Assembly: GCF_001550095.1 (NCBI RefSeq)
Contig: NZ_LRUC01000051.1
Span: forward strand, 60,857-124,856
Source: Celeribacter ethanolicus
GTDB lineage: Bacteria > Pseudomonadota > Alphaproteobacteria > Rhodobacterales > Rhodobacteraceae
Length of the DNA stretch: 64,000 bases
Direction of reading: 5' to 3'
Positions 47,956 through 56,865 of the stretch are shown here, one piece after another. The notes under the pieces are model-generated. The model saw only the letters and a list, made by a program, of their open reading frames with translations. It ran no database searches and was not told where the DNA came from. The translations under genes and the position numbers were made by a program. Each line of letters starts with the position of its first letter. Position 1 is the first letter of the stretch.

Positions 47956-50900
47956 ATGAGCACAGCATCCTTCATCCATCTCCGGGTTCACACCGAATAT
48001 TCGCTTCTTGAGGGCGCGATGCGGCTCAAGAAACTGAGCGGCATGGTGACGGAGATGGGCATGCCCGCCGTTGCGGTGACGGACACCAACAACCTGTTCT
48101 GCGCGCTTGAGTTTTCCGAATATGCCAAGGGTGCGGGCGTGCAGCCGATCCTCGGCTGTCAGGTCAGCGTCGGCTATCACGAGCCGGAGCCGGGAGAGCG
48201 GCAGAAAGCGCCCGCGCCGGTGGTCCTGCTGGCCCAGAACGAGACGGGTTACGAGCACCTGATGAAGCTCAATTCCTGCCTCTATGTCGACAAACACGAC
48301 GGCATTCCGCAGGTGACGATGGCGGAGCTGGAGCAGTATTCGGCGGGGCTGATCTGTCTCACGGGGGGCTCGGACGGGCCGGTGGGGCGGATGATCCGCG
48401 ACAACCACGAACCGCAGGCGCGCGCGCTTCTGGAGCGGTTCAAGGCGATCTATCCGAACCGGCTCTACGTCGAATTGCAGCGCCATCCTGGCGAGGAGGG
48501 CAGTCATACGGAGGCCGAACGGCTGACCGAGCGGCCTTTCGTGGAATGGGCCTACGATCTGGGGCTGCCTTTGGTGGCGACCAACGACGTGTATTTCCCG
48601 AAGGAAGAGATGTACGAGGCGCATGACGCGCTGATCTGTATCGCCGAAGGGGCCTATGTGGATCAGGTCGAGCCGCGCAGACGTTTGACGCCGCAGCATT
48701 ATTTCAAGACGCCTGCCGAGATGGCGGCGCTGTTCGCCGATCTGCCGGAGGCGATCGAGAACACGGTCGAGATCGCGAAACGCTGTGCCTTCAAGGCCTA
48801 TAAACGCGCGCCGATCCTGCCGAAATTCGCTGATGACGAGGTCGAGGAACTGCGCAAACAGGCCTGGGAAGGTCTGGACAAGCGTCTGGCCGTGATCAAG
48901 CCCGCAGGAACGCGGGAAGAGTATGAGGAGCGGCTCAAATTCGAGCTGGGGATCATCGAACAGATGGGGTTCCCCGGCTACTTCCTGATCGTGGCCGACT
49001 TCATCAAATGGTCGAAGGACAATGGCATCCCGGTCGGTCCGGGGCGAGGGTCTGGGGCTGGCTCGCTTGTCGCTTATGTGTTGACGATCACGGATTTGGA
49101 CCCGCTGCGTTATTCGCTTCTGTTCGAACGGTTTTTGAACCCGGAACGTGTGTCGATGCCGGACTTCGACATCGACTTCTGCATGGACCGGCGGGAGGAA
49201 ACGATCCGCTACGTGCAGGAGAAATACGGGCGCGACAAGGTGGGGCAGATCATCACCTTCGGTGCGCTTCTGTCCAAGGCTGCGGTGCGCGACATCGGAC
49301 GGGTGTTGCAGATGCCTTACGGGCAGGTGGATCGTCTGTCGAAACTGATCCCGGTCGAGGGCGTCAAGCCTGTGTCGATCAAACAGGCGCTGGAAGATGA
49401 GCCGAAACTCCGCGAAGAGGCCCGCAACGAAGAGGTTGTCGACCGGCTTTTGACCTATGGCCAACAGGTCGAGGGGCTTTTGCGGAACGCCTCCACCCAC
49501 GCGGCGGGGGTTGTGATCGGGGATCGTCCACTGGACAATCTTGTGCCGCTCTATCAGGACCCGCGCTCCGATATGCCGGCGACCCAGTTCAACATGAAAT
49601 GGGTGGAGCAGGCCGGTCTGGTGAAGTTCGACTTTCTCGGCCTCAAGACGCTGACGGTGATCCAGTCGGCGATGGATCTGATTTTCAAATCCGGTCGGCC
49701 CTTGCACGTCGCTGCCGATGGGACGCAATTGTACGAGCCGCCCGAGGGGGGCGTGAACGAGATCAACCTCATTCCTCTGGATGACGAGAAGACCTACAAA
49801 CTCTACTCGGACGCCAAGACGGTTGCGGTGTTTCAGGTGGAAAGCTCGGGCATGATGCAGGCGCTTCGGCAGATGAAGCCGACCTGTATCGAGGACATCG
49901 TCGCACTTGTGGCGCTCTATCGTCCGGGGCCGATGGAAAACATCCCGACCTATTGCGATGTGAAACACGGGCGCAAGGAATTGCAGTCGGTGCATCCGAC
50001 CATCGACCATATTTTGGCCGAGACGCAGGGCATCATCGTCTATCAGGAACAGGTGATGCAGATCGCGCAGGTCATGGCGGGCTATTCGCTGGGCGGCGCG
50101 GACTTGCTGCGGCGCGCCATGGGGAAAAAGATCAAGGAGGCGATGGACGCCGAACGCCCGAAATTCGAGGCGGGTGCAGCCAAGAACGGCGTCGATAAGA
50201 AGAAGGCCTCCGAGGTGTTCGACCTTCTGGAGAAATTCGCCAACTACGGCTTCAACAAATCCCACGCGGCGGCTTACGGCGTGGTGTCTTATCAGACCGG
50301 CTGGCTCAAGGCGAACCACCCGGTGGAGTTCATGGCGGGCGTCATGAACTGCGATATTCACCTGACCGACAAGCTGTCGATCTTCTGCGAAGAGGTGCGG
50401 CGGGGGCTGAATATCGAGATCATCCCGCCCTGTGTGAACCGCTCGCTCGCCACCTTCGATGTGGTGGATCAAAAGCTGGTCTATGCGCTGGGCGCGCTCA
50501 AGAACGTCGGTGTCGAGGCGATGCAACTCATCGTCAAAGCCCGCGAAGAAACCGGCAAGCCTTTCGTGACATTGTTTGATTTTGCCCGGCGGGTGGATCT
50601 CAAGAAGGTCGGCAAACGGCCTCTGGAGATGCTGGCGCGGGCAGGGGCGTTTGATTTGCTCGACAGCAACCGCCGCCGGGTCTTCGACAGCCTCGATGCG
50701 CTGGTGCAATATTCCGCCGCGATCCATGAGCAGAAGGCCTCGAACCAGGTGTCGCTTTTCGGCGATGCGGGCGAGGACCTGCCGGAGCCGCGCCTGTCGC
50801 CGGTGGGCGATTGGGTCGCCTCCGAGCGGTTGATGGAGGAACAGAAGGCCATCGGATTTTACCTCTCCGGCCACCCGCTTGACGATTACGCGGCCGCGCT

Positions 50901-51474
50901 CAAGCGCAAGAAAATCGGCACGCTCGCCGAGGTGCAGGCTCGCGCTGAGGCCGAGGGCGGCGTGATCATGAAGGTCGGCGTGCTGGTCTCCGGCTTCCGT
51001 CCGATGAAGTCGGGCAAGGGCACGCGCTATTTCCGGATGAATATTTCCGACCCGACCGGTCAGCTCGCGGGCATCGCCATGTTCCCGAAAAAGGGCGAAT
51101 ACGAACCCTCCTACGAGATTTTCGAGAAACACGACAAGCTGGTGATGTCGCTCGAAGGCCGCTTCAACGATGGCCAGTTCGACCCGATGATCCGCTCGGT
51201 TGCGCCGATGGAAACCGTGGTGGCGGATGCGGGCGGCGCGGGTCTGAAGATTTATTGCGAGGACACCCGTGCGATCGTCATGGTGGGCGAGCTTCTGAAC
51301 CGGGTGACGCAGGAGGCGAAACAGCCCGCCAAGGGGGCGATCAGTTTCTGTCTCATGCCGCCGGACAGTCAGAACGAGGTCGAGATCGACGTGCCGCAGC
51401 CCTTCGTGATCACGCCGGAGGTCAAGGGGGCGATCAAGTCCTTTGACGGGGTGGTGATGGTAGAGGACATGTGA
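47956..51474 (+). CDS. dnaE: DNA polymerase III alpha subunit
   Basis: The replicative polymerase, 1172 residues. It starts with a PHP domain (FIHLRVHTEYSLLEGAM). The polymerase core has GPGRGSGAGSLVAY and the catalytic PDFDIDFCMDRR. HTH-type fingers and a C-terminal OB fold follow (KVGVLVSGFRPMKSGKGTRY region). The N-terminus and length fit the main DnaE1 rather than the SOS-inducible DnaE2, and no imuAB genes adjoin it. The stop overlaps the next gene by one base (TGATG). Confidence 0.96.
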   Translation: MSTASFIHLRVHTEYSLLEGAMRLKKLSGMVTEMGMPAVAVTDTNNLFCALEFSEYAKGAGVQPILGCQVSVGYHEPEPGERQKAPAPVVLLAQNETGYEHLMKLNSCLYVDKHDGIPQVTMAELEQYSAGLICLTGGSDGPVGRMIRDNHEPQARALLERFKAIYPNRLYVELQRHPGEEGSHTEAERLTERPFVEWAYDLGLPLVATNDVYFPKEEMYEAHDALICIAEGAYVDQVEPRRRLTPQHYFKTPAEMAALFADLPEAIENTVEIAKRCAFKAYKRAPILPKFADDEVEELRKQAWEGLDKRLAVIKPAGTREEYEERLKFELGIIEQMGFPGYFLIVADFIKWSKDNGIPVGPGRGSGAGSLVAYVLTITDLDPLRYSLLFERFLNPERVSMPDFDIDFCMDRREETIRYVQEKYGRDKVGQIITFGALLSKAAVRDIGRVLQMPYGQVDRLSKLIPVEGVKPVSIKQALEDEPKLREEARNEEVVDRLLTYGQQVEGLLRNASTHAAGVVIGDRPLDNLVPLYQDPRSDMPATQFNMKWVEQAGLVKFDFLGLKTLTVIQSAMDLIFKSGRPLHVAADGTQLYEPPEGGVNEINLIPLDDEKTYKLYSDAKTVAVFQVESSGMMQALRQMKPTCIEDIVALVALYRPGPMENIPTYCDVKHGRKELQSVHPTIDHILAETQGIIVYQEQVMQIAQVMAGYSLGGADLLRRAMGKKIKEAMDAERPKFEAGAAKNGVDKKKASEVFDLLEKFANYGFNKSHAAAYGVVSYQTGWLKANHPVEFMAGVMNCDIHLTDKLSIFCEEVRRGLNIEIIPPCVNRSLATFDVVDQKLVYALGALKNVGVEAMQLIVKAREETGKPFVTLFDFARRVDLKKVGKRPLEMLARAGAFDLLDSNRRRVFDSLDALVQYSAAIHEQKASNQVSLFGDAGEDLPEPRLSPVGDWVASERLMEEQKAIGFYLSGHPLDDYAAALKRKKIGTLAEVQARAEAEGGVIMKVGVLVSGFRPMKSGKGTRYFRMNISDPTGQLAGIAMFPKKGEYEPSYEIFEKHDKLVMSLEGRFNDGQFDPMIRSVAPMETVVADAGGAGLKIYCEDTRAIVMVGELLNRVTQEAKQPAKGAISFCLMPPDSQNEVEIDVPQPFVITPEVKGAIKSFDGVVMVEDM

Positions 51475-52511
51475 TGCGTCTTGTGGGTGTCTTGGCTCTG
51501 GTTGCGGTCAGTGTGTCGGGCTGTCAGATGAGTGTGCCGGAGGCGCCCGATGAGGCGTTGAACGCCGGGGCCGGGGCGCCAGCCGCGCAGTTGGCAGAGG
51601 CCTTTGCGGCGGCCTCCGCGGGTGGGGTAGCCCCCGCGCCCAAGGGGCTGTTCGCCTTTCTGAAACCCGAGACGCCGCCTTCGCCCTTGGCCGACAGCGA
51701 CATTGAGGTGGTCGGGACCTCTGACGATGCGAGTGCCGCGGCGTTGCGGGCGCAGGAGGACGTCCCGGAAACGGCTTCAAACCCCGATGTTTTGGCGGCG
51801 ACCTCAGAGGTGAAAACCGCCGGGCTGGGCGGGATGTTCGGGTTTCTGAAACCGAAACACCAGGCGGGGGCACAATCCGCCGCCTTGCCGCAAGACGGGG
51901 GAGAAGTCCGGCCGGAAACCCACGGGGTTGAGAGCGAGATTGCCCCGGAGCCTGCGCCTGTCGCTCCTCAGAAACCGCTGTTCGGATTTCTCAGGCCGCA
52001 GGAGCACCAGGCCTCCCAAGGCGGCGGTTCGACCGTGCAGCCCGGAGAGGTGCTGCCCTTTGGGGTGGTCGGGGTCGCGTGTGATCTCAGACCGGGCAGC
52101 ATGGGACGGAAGGTCGATCAGTTCCCGCGTGAGGGCCGGGCGGTCTGGCAGCTCTATGACAGCGATCCGGAAAGTGCCGCGCCGCGCAGCCAGTATATCA
52201 CCGGCTTCTCCGACGGCTGCCCGCGTCAGGTGACGGCGGCTTTGGTCATGTTCGGCGAGGCGGCCCTGCACGAGGTGCTGCGCTATTCGGGCGATACGGA
52301 GCGCGACTGGACCCGCGCCGACAAGACCTATGAGAAGATCAAACGCCAGACCTGCGGCGTTGGGCGCGGGGAGCGCTGTCCGGAGGACAAACTGGGCGCG
52401 CTGGAGCGGCAGGTGGCCTTTGTGTCGGTCTATCCGCAGTATGGAGCGGAAGAGGACTGGCTGGAGCTTTTGCTGCATAACGGGGCGCTGGTGAGCGAGG
52501 AGATGCGGTGA
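51474..52511 (+). CDS. Lipoprotein with three FxFL(K/R)P repeats
   Basis: A 345-residue predicted lipoprotein (lipobox VSVSGC, Cys17) coupled to dnaE by a 1-base stop/start overlap. Its first half is low-complexity and contains three spaced copies of a heptad-like motif: LFAFLKP (59-65), MFGFLKP (121-127) and LFGFLRP (169-175). From about residue 195 a compact domain follows, with conserved-looking cysteines (VACDLRPG, FSDGCPRQ, QTCGVGRGERC). I do not recognise a function. The repeats may be docking sites for a partner in the envelope. A GTG at 51471 could be an alternative start. Confidence 0.75.
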   Translation: MRLVGVLALVAVSVSGCQMSVPEAPDEALNAGAGAPAAQLAEAFAAASAGGVAPAPKGLFAFLKPETPPSPLADSDIEVVGTSDDASAAALRAQEDVPETASNPDVLAATSEVKTAGLGGMFGFLKPKHQAGAQSAALPQDGGEVRPETHGVESEIAPEPAPVAPQKPLFGFLRPQEHQASQGGGSTVQPGEVLPFGVVGVACDLRPGSMGRKVDQFPREGRAVWQLYDSDPESAAPRSQYITGFSDGCPRQVTAALVMFGEAALHEVLRYSGDTERDWTRADKTYEKIKRQTCGVGRGERCPEDKLGALERQVAFVSVYPQYGAEEDWLELLLHNGALVSEEMR

Positions 52512-52602
52512 GATATGGCGGGCGGCAGGTTTGAAGGCGCCCGTTTCGCAGGCGCTGCCTTAACCCCGCTTTGCTGTCACATTTTCCTGCGAGAATGATG
52601 CC

Positions 52603-52815
52603 TTACCAATGCGGTGGGCGTTGATCGGCCAAGGGGACGGAGCCATCGGTTTCGGATTGGCGAAGCGCTTCCGCCTCCATCAACATACCGAGCCGCCGCT
52701 CGGCGAGTTCGAGCACGCGCTCCTGTTGCGCGACGACGTCGGAGAGCTCCTCGACAGTTTTCGTGAGATAAGCGACCTGCTCCTCAAGCGCGATGATGCG
52801 ATTTTCGTCTGACAT
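52603..52815 (-). CDS. slyX: SlyX family protein
   Basis: A 70-residue coiled-coil protein: [20 protein letters not shown], then [14 protein letters not shown], and the C-terminal RPPHW typical of SlyX. Its function is unknown. AAGGAG lies 7 bases upstream of the ATG. Convergent with the lipoprotein gene and divergent from hisS. Confidence 0.88.
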   Translation of the reverse strand: MSDENRIIALEEQVAYLTKTVEELSDVVAQQERVLELAERRLGMLMEAEALRQSETDGSVPLADQRPPHW

Positions 52816-52969
52816 GCCGGTCTCCTTTTATGAGCGGGTTTATGCCCCTGAATACGGGGCTTGTCATCAGCTTTTCATGGGATTTCGCGGGTTTTGCCAG
52901 TGCTGCCGCCTTGCTCAGCGGGCGGGCTTCCGCTATGCCGCCCGCGACAGTCGTGCAAAAGGACCAGCC

Positions 52970-54454
52970 ATGGCCAAGCCCAAGAAAACCCCGCGCCCCA
53001 AGGCCGTCACGCCGAAGGGCTTTCGTGATTACTTCGGCACCGAAGTGAGCGAGCGCAAGCATATGCTCGATCAGATCGCCGAAGTGTATCATCTTTACGG
53101 GTTCGAGGCGCTGGAAACCTCTGCGGTCGAGACCGTCGAGGCGCTGGGGAAATTCCTGCCCGACGTAGACCGTCCGAACGAGGGGGTTTTTGCCTGGCAG
53201 GAGGACGACTCGGATTGGGTCGCGCTGCGTTATGACATGACGGCACCTTTGGCGCGCGTCGCGGCGCAGTATCGCAATGACCTGCCCTCGCCCTACCGCC
53301 GCTTTGCGATGGGGCCGGTGTGGCGCAATGAGAAACCGGGGCCGGGGCGTTTCCGCCAGTTTTATCAATGCGATGCCGACACCGTAGGCGCGCCCTCGGT
53401 GGCCGCCGATGCAGAGATTTGCGCGATGCTCTCGGACACGCTCGAAGCCGTCGGCATTCCGCGCGGCGATTACATCATCCGGGTGAACAACCGCAAAGTG
53501 CTCGACGGGGTGCTGGAGGCCGCCGGCCTGCCGGACACGGACGAGTGCGCGCATGTGCGCGGCATCGTTTTGCGCACCATCGACAAGCATGACAAGTTCG
53601 GCGATGCGGGCGTCATGGCGCTGTTGACCGAGGGGCGCAAGGACGAGAGCGGCGATTTCACCAAGGGCGCGGGGCTTGCCACGGCGCAGGTCGATCTGAT
53701 CCTCGGTTTCGTCAACGGGCGTCAGGACAGCAATGCGACGACGCTGGATCGTCTGGGCGAGTTGGTCGGTGCGGCTGTCACCGGGCAGGAAGGCGTCGCG
53801 GAGCTGCGCGAGATTGCCGAGCTGCTCGAAGGTCAAGGCTACGGTCCCGACCGCATCGTCATCGACCCCGCCGTGGTGCGGGGCCTCGGCTATTACACCG
53901 GGCCGGTCTATGAGGCCGAGCTGACCTTTGAGGTCACCGACGAAAAAGGCCGCGTGCGCGAGTTCGGCTCGGTCGCGGGCGGCGGGCGCTATGACGATCT
54001 GGTCAAACGCTTCACCGGGCAATCCGTGCCCGCGACGGGCATGTCCATCGGCGTCGACCGTCTTCTGGCCGCGCTGCGCGCGACGGGTCGGATCGGGTCG
54101 AAGGCTCAAGGCCCTGTCGTGGTGACCGTGATGGATCGTGACCGGATGAGCGCCTATATGGAGATGGTGACGGAGCTGCGTCAGGCAGGCATCCGCGCCG
54201 AGGTTTACCTTGGCAATCCCAAGAACTTCGGCAACCAGCTCAAATACGCCGACAAGCGCGAAAGCCCGGTGGCGATCATTCAGGGCGGCGATGAGGCGGA
54301 GCGCGGGGTCGTTCAGATCAAGGATCTGATCCTGGGCGCGAAGATCGCCGAGAACGCCTCGCTCGAAGAGTGGAAAGACCGCCCGAACCAATATGAAGTG
54401 CCGCGTGACCAGATGGTCGCGAAAGTGCGCGAGATCATCGAAAGCTATAGCTGA
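52970..54454 (+). CDS. hisS: Histidyl-tRNA synthetase
   Basis: A class II aminoacyl-tRNA synthetase of 494 residues. Motif 1 is around [18 protein letters not shown], motif 2 FRRF-like [20 protein letters not shown], and the histidine-specific block [13 protein letters not shown] [15 protein letters not shown]. Motif 3 is around [12 protein letters not shown]. The ATG at 52970 follows AAGGA by about 6 bases. It is followed by hisZ, sharing one base. Confidence 0.96.
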   Translation: MAKPKKTPRPKAVTPKGFRDYFGTEVSERKHMLDQIAEVYHLYGFEALETSAVETVEALGKFLPDVDRPNEGVFAWQEDDSDWVALRYDMTAPLARVAAQYRNDLPSPYRRFAMGPVWRNEKPGPGRFRQFYQCDADTVGAPSVAADAEICAMLSDTLEAVGIPRGDYIIRVNNRKVLDGVLEAAGLPDTDECAHVRGIVLRTIDKHDKFGDAGVMALLTEGRKDESGDFTKGAGLATAQVDLILGFVNGRQDSNATTLDRLGELVGAAVTGQEGVAELREIAELLEGQGYGPDRIVIDPAVVRGLGYYTGPVYEAELTFEVTDEKGRVREFGSVAGGGRYDDLVKRFTGQSVPATGMSIGVDRLLAALRATGRIGSKAQGPVVVTVMDRDRMSAYMEMVTELRQAGIRAEVYLGNPKNFGNQLKYADKRESPVAIIQGGDEAERGVVQIKDLILGAKIAENASLEEWKDRPNQYEVPRDQMVAKVREIIESYS

Positions 54455-55551
54455 TGCCCCGTCCCGAGATTTCGAAAGCGGCGATCAAGGCCGAGGCCGC
54501 ACGTCTCAAAGCCTTCTTCGAGGAGAGCGGCGCGCAGCCGGTGGAGATGGACATTCTCCTGCCCGCCGAGGTGCTTCTGGACCTCTACGGCGAGGACATC
54601 CGCGCCCGCGCCTATGTGACCCATGACCCGGAGCGCGGCGAGATGATGCTGCGCCCGGATTTTACCGTTCCTGTGGTGCAACAGCACATGACCGATGGCG
54701 CCGAACCTGCGCGCTATACCTATGCGGGCGAGGTGTTTCGCAAACAGGAAGACATGCCGAGCCGCGCCAATGAATATTTTCAGGTCGGCTACGAGGTGTT
54801 CGACGGCTCCGATCCGGCAGCCGCCGATGCGGACGTGTTTGCGCGTTTTGCCGAAGTGCTGGCGGATGCGGGGCTGCATGCAGCCACCGGAGACATCGGG
54901 ATTCTCAAGGCCGCCGTGGCGGGCTTGAAAACCACCGAACGCCGCCGAGCGGCTTTGTTGCGCCACATCTGGCGTCCGCGCCGGTTCCGGGCGCTGATGA
55001 CGCGGTTTTCCGACGCCGGAACAGTCCTGCGTCAGCAAAATCTCGACCGTGTGCGCGCCAATCTCAAGGATGCCGAAGCCCCGTTCATCGGTCTGCGCAC
55101 CCAGACGGAGATCGACAGCCGGATCAGGGCGCTCGAAGAAGACGCGAGCGAACCGCCGATCTCCGGCTCCGAGATCGAACTTCTGGACGACATCCTGTCG
55201 CTCAAGGAGACCCTGCCGCATGTCATCTCGCAATTGCGGGACATCGCGGTGGACCTGCCGGCGATCTCGGGGGCGGTGAGCCTTCTGAGCCGTCGCAGCG
55301 ACGCGCTGGCCGCGCGGGGCGTCGATGTCGAGCATCTGGATTTCGAGGCCTCCTACGGGCGTACCTCGATGGAATATTACGACGGGTTCGTCTTTGGCTT
55401 TTACGCCGAGGGTCGCCCGGACCTGCCGCCCGTGGCCACCGGCGGGCGCTATGATGCCCTGACCGCCGTGCTCGGTCAGGGCCGTTCCATTCCGGCTGTC
55501 GGCGGGGTGATCCGCCCTAATGTGCTTCTGAGCCTGAAAGGAGGCGCGTGA
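54454..55551 (+). CDS. hisZ: ATP phosphoribosyltransferase regulatory subunit
   Basis: HisZ is a catalytically inactive HisS paralogue that forms an octameric complex with short HisG and confers histidine feedback control. The 365-residue protein keeps class II synthetase-like blocks (MLRPDFTVPVVQQHM, YTYAGEVFRKQ, ATGGRYDALT) but lacks full aminoacylation motifs. Its start shares one base with the hisS stop (TGATG), and hisG begins on its stop, so the three are coupled. Confidence 0.95.
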   Translation: MPRPEISKAAIKAEAARLKAFFEESGAQPVEMDILLPAEVLLDLYGEDIRARAYVTHDPERGEMMLRPDFTVPVVQQHMTDGAEPARYTYAGEVFRKQEDMPSRANEYFQVGYEVFDGSDPAAADADVFARFAEVLADAGLHAATGDIGILKAAVAGLKTTERRRAALLRHIWRPRRFRALMTRFSDAGTVLRQQNLDRVRANLKDAEAPFIGLRTQTEIDSRIRALEEDASEPPISGSEIELLDDILSLKETLPHVISQLRDIAVDLPAISGAVSLLSRRSDALAARGVDVEHLDFEASYGRTSMEYYDGFVFGFYAEGRPDLPPVATGGRYDALTAVLGQGRSIPAVGGVIRPNVLLSLKGGA

Positions 55552-56249
55552 TGGTCGTCAAACTTGGCGTGCCCTCCAAGGGCCGGTTGATGGAAAAGAC
55601 CTTCGAATGGTTTTCCGAACGCGGCGTGATGCTGTCGCGGGCCGGGGCCGAGCGCGAATATTCCGGTGCGGTCGAGGGCATCGAGGGTGTCGAGCTTGTG
55701 CTGCTCTCCGCCTCTGAGATCCCGCGCGAACTCGCCGCCGGGCGCATCCATCTGGGCGTCACCGGCTCCGATCTGGTGCGCGACAAACTGGCCGCATGGG
55801 ACAGCAAGGTCGCGGAACTGGCGGTCATGGGGTTCGGCCATGCCGATCTGATCATTGCCGTGCCGAAATGCTGGACAGACGTCGACACGCTGGACGATCT
55901 CGACGCCGCAGCCTCGGCCTTTCGCGCGCGGCATGGGTTCCGGCTTCGCATCGCCACGAAATACCACCATCTCGTGCGGGAATTTCTGAAGATCAACGGC
56001 GTCGCGGATTACCAGCTCGTCGACAGTCAGGGCGCGACCGAAGGCACGGTGAAGAACCTCACCGCTGAGGCCATCGCCGACATCACTTCGACGGGGGATA
56101 CGCTGCGGGCGAACCACCTCAAGGTGCTGAGCTGCGAGCCGATCCACCGGTCTCAGGCGACGCTGTTCAAATCGCGCATGGCGCATTGGACCGATGAGAC
56201 CCGCGCGACGCTCACCGAGCTGACCGAGAAGATGGGCCTCGGAGACTAA
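55551..56249 (+). CDS. hisG: ATP phosphoribosyltransferase, short form
   Basis: HisG catalyses the first step of histidine synthesis, from ATP and PRPP. At 232 residues it is the short form that needs HisZ. Family blocks include LGVPSKGRLMEKT, VTGSDLVRDK, RIATKYHHLVREF, and the PRPP-binding LVDSQGATEGTVKN. The ATG at 55551 follows GGAGG by 6 bases; the GTG one codon earlier is less likely. Confidence 0.96.
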   Translation: MVVKLGVPSKGRLMEKTFEWFSERGVMLSRAGAEREYSGAVEGIEGVELVLLSASEIPRELAAGRIHLGVTGSDLVRDKLAAWDSKVAELAVMGFGHADLIIAVPKCWTDVDTLDDLDAAASAFRARHGFRLRIATKYHHLVREFLKINGVADYQLVDSQGATEGTVKNLTAEAIADITSTGDTLRANHLKVLSCEPIHRSQATLFKSRMAHWTDETRATLTELTEKMGLGD

Positions 56250-56252
56250 ATC

Positions 56253-56283
56253 GGAGACGGGGGCGCGTCCCCTGTCTCCTTTG
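56253..56283 (+). terminator. Terminator of the hisS-hisZ-hisG operon
   Basis: A GGAGACGGGG arm pairs with CCCC-GTCTCC (one bulged T) and is followed by TTTGTTG. It also lies directly downstream of the convergent DUF1489 gene. Confidence 0.75.
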
Positions 56284-56296
56284 TTGCCCTAAATAC

Positions 56297-56716
56297 TCAA
56301 ATCACGCCGATTTCGGCCAGTGCCTGAGCCAGTTCCGGCGGCAGGTCGGGTTCGTTCTGGCGGCCCTGCGGCAGGTCGACGGGGGCGTCTTCGGGTTTGA
56401 GATAGCGCCAGCCCTGAAACGGGCGCCGCAGCGCGTTTTGGGTGCGGATCAGTGGAGCGGCAAGCTGGATGCGGCAGCGGCGGACACCGTCCTCGCCGAT
56501 AACCTCTTCGAGGCCTTGGATTTTCTGCCGGGCCTGAATGGATCCCTTGATCACCCAATAAAGTGAGCCGCCATTCAGGAGCTTGTCCTCCTGCTTGGGC
56601 CACATGCGGGTCGTGTGTCCGCGCAGGCCCTTGGGGGCAGATTCGACATAGGCGTTGAGCTCTTCAAAAGAGTCGACGCCCACGCATAATTTTACTAGGT
56701 TTATGTAATCGGCCAT
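56297..56716 (-). CDS. DUF1489 family protein
   Basis: A 139-residue protein conserved in alphaproteobacteria and of unknown function. It begins INLVKLCVGVDSFEELNAYV and contains TRMWPKQEDKLLNGGSLYWV, IKG and a central FQGWRYL. Its stop codon is the TGA of a TGAGTATTT motif. It is divergent from nrdJ over 149 bases. Confidence 0.88.
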   Translation of the reverse strand: MADYINLVKLCVGVDSFEELNAYVESAPKGLRGHTTRMWPKQEDKLLNGGSLYWVIKGSIQARQKIQGLEEVIGEDGVRRCRIQLAAPLIRTQNALRRPFQGWRYLKPEDAPVDLPQGRQNEPDLPPELAQALAEIGVI

Positions 56717-56865
56717 CGGATCGCCCTAACTGTGGTATAAAAACATAGTTTGGATGCGCGATTCTTCAAGTTGTCCTTTGGGTCGACACGGACCGTTGAA
56801 CAATCTGCCTGACGCCGCTAAACCCGCGCCCTGACTGCTGCCACTCAAGAACGGAACCGACCGCC

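Noticed and set aside
47707..51132. A 1141-codon minus-strand open frame opposite dnaE
   Set aside because: Composition is His/Arg/Leu-rich shadow sequence; dnaE with all its motifs occupies the plus strand.
56717..56865. Possible NrdR boxes or B12 riboswitch upstream of nrdJ
   Set aside because: The A/T-rich segment GTGGTATAAAAACATAG resembles neither a pair of NrdR boxes nor the conserved B12-box closely enough to call.
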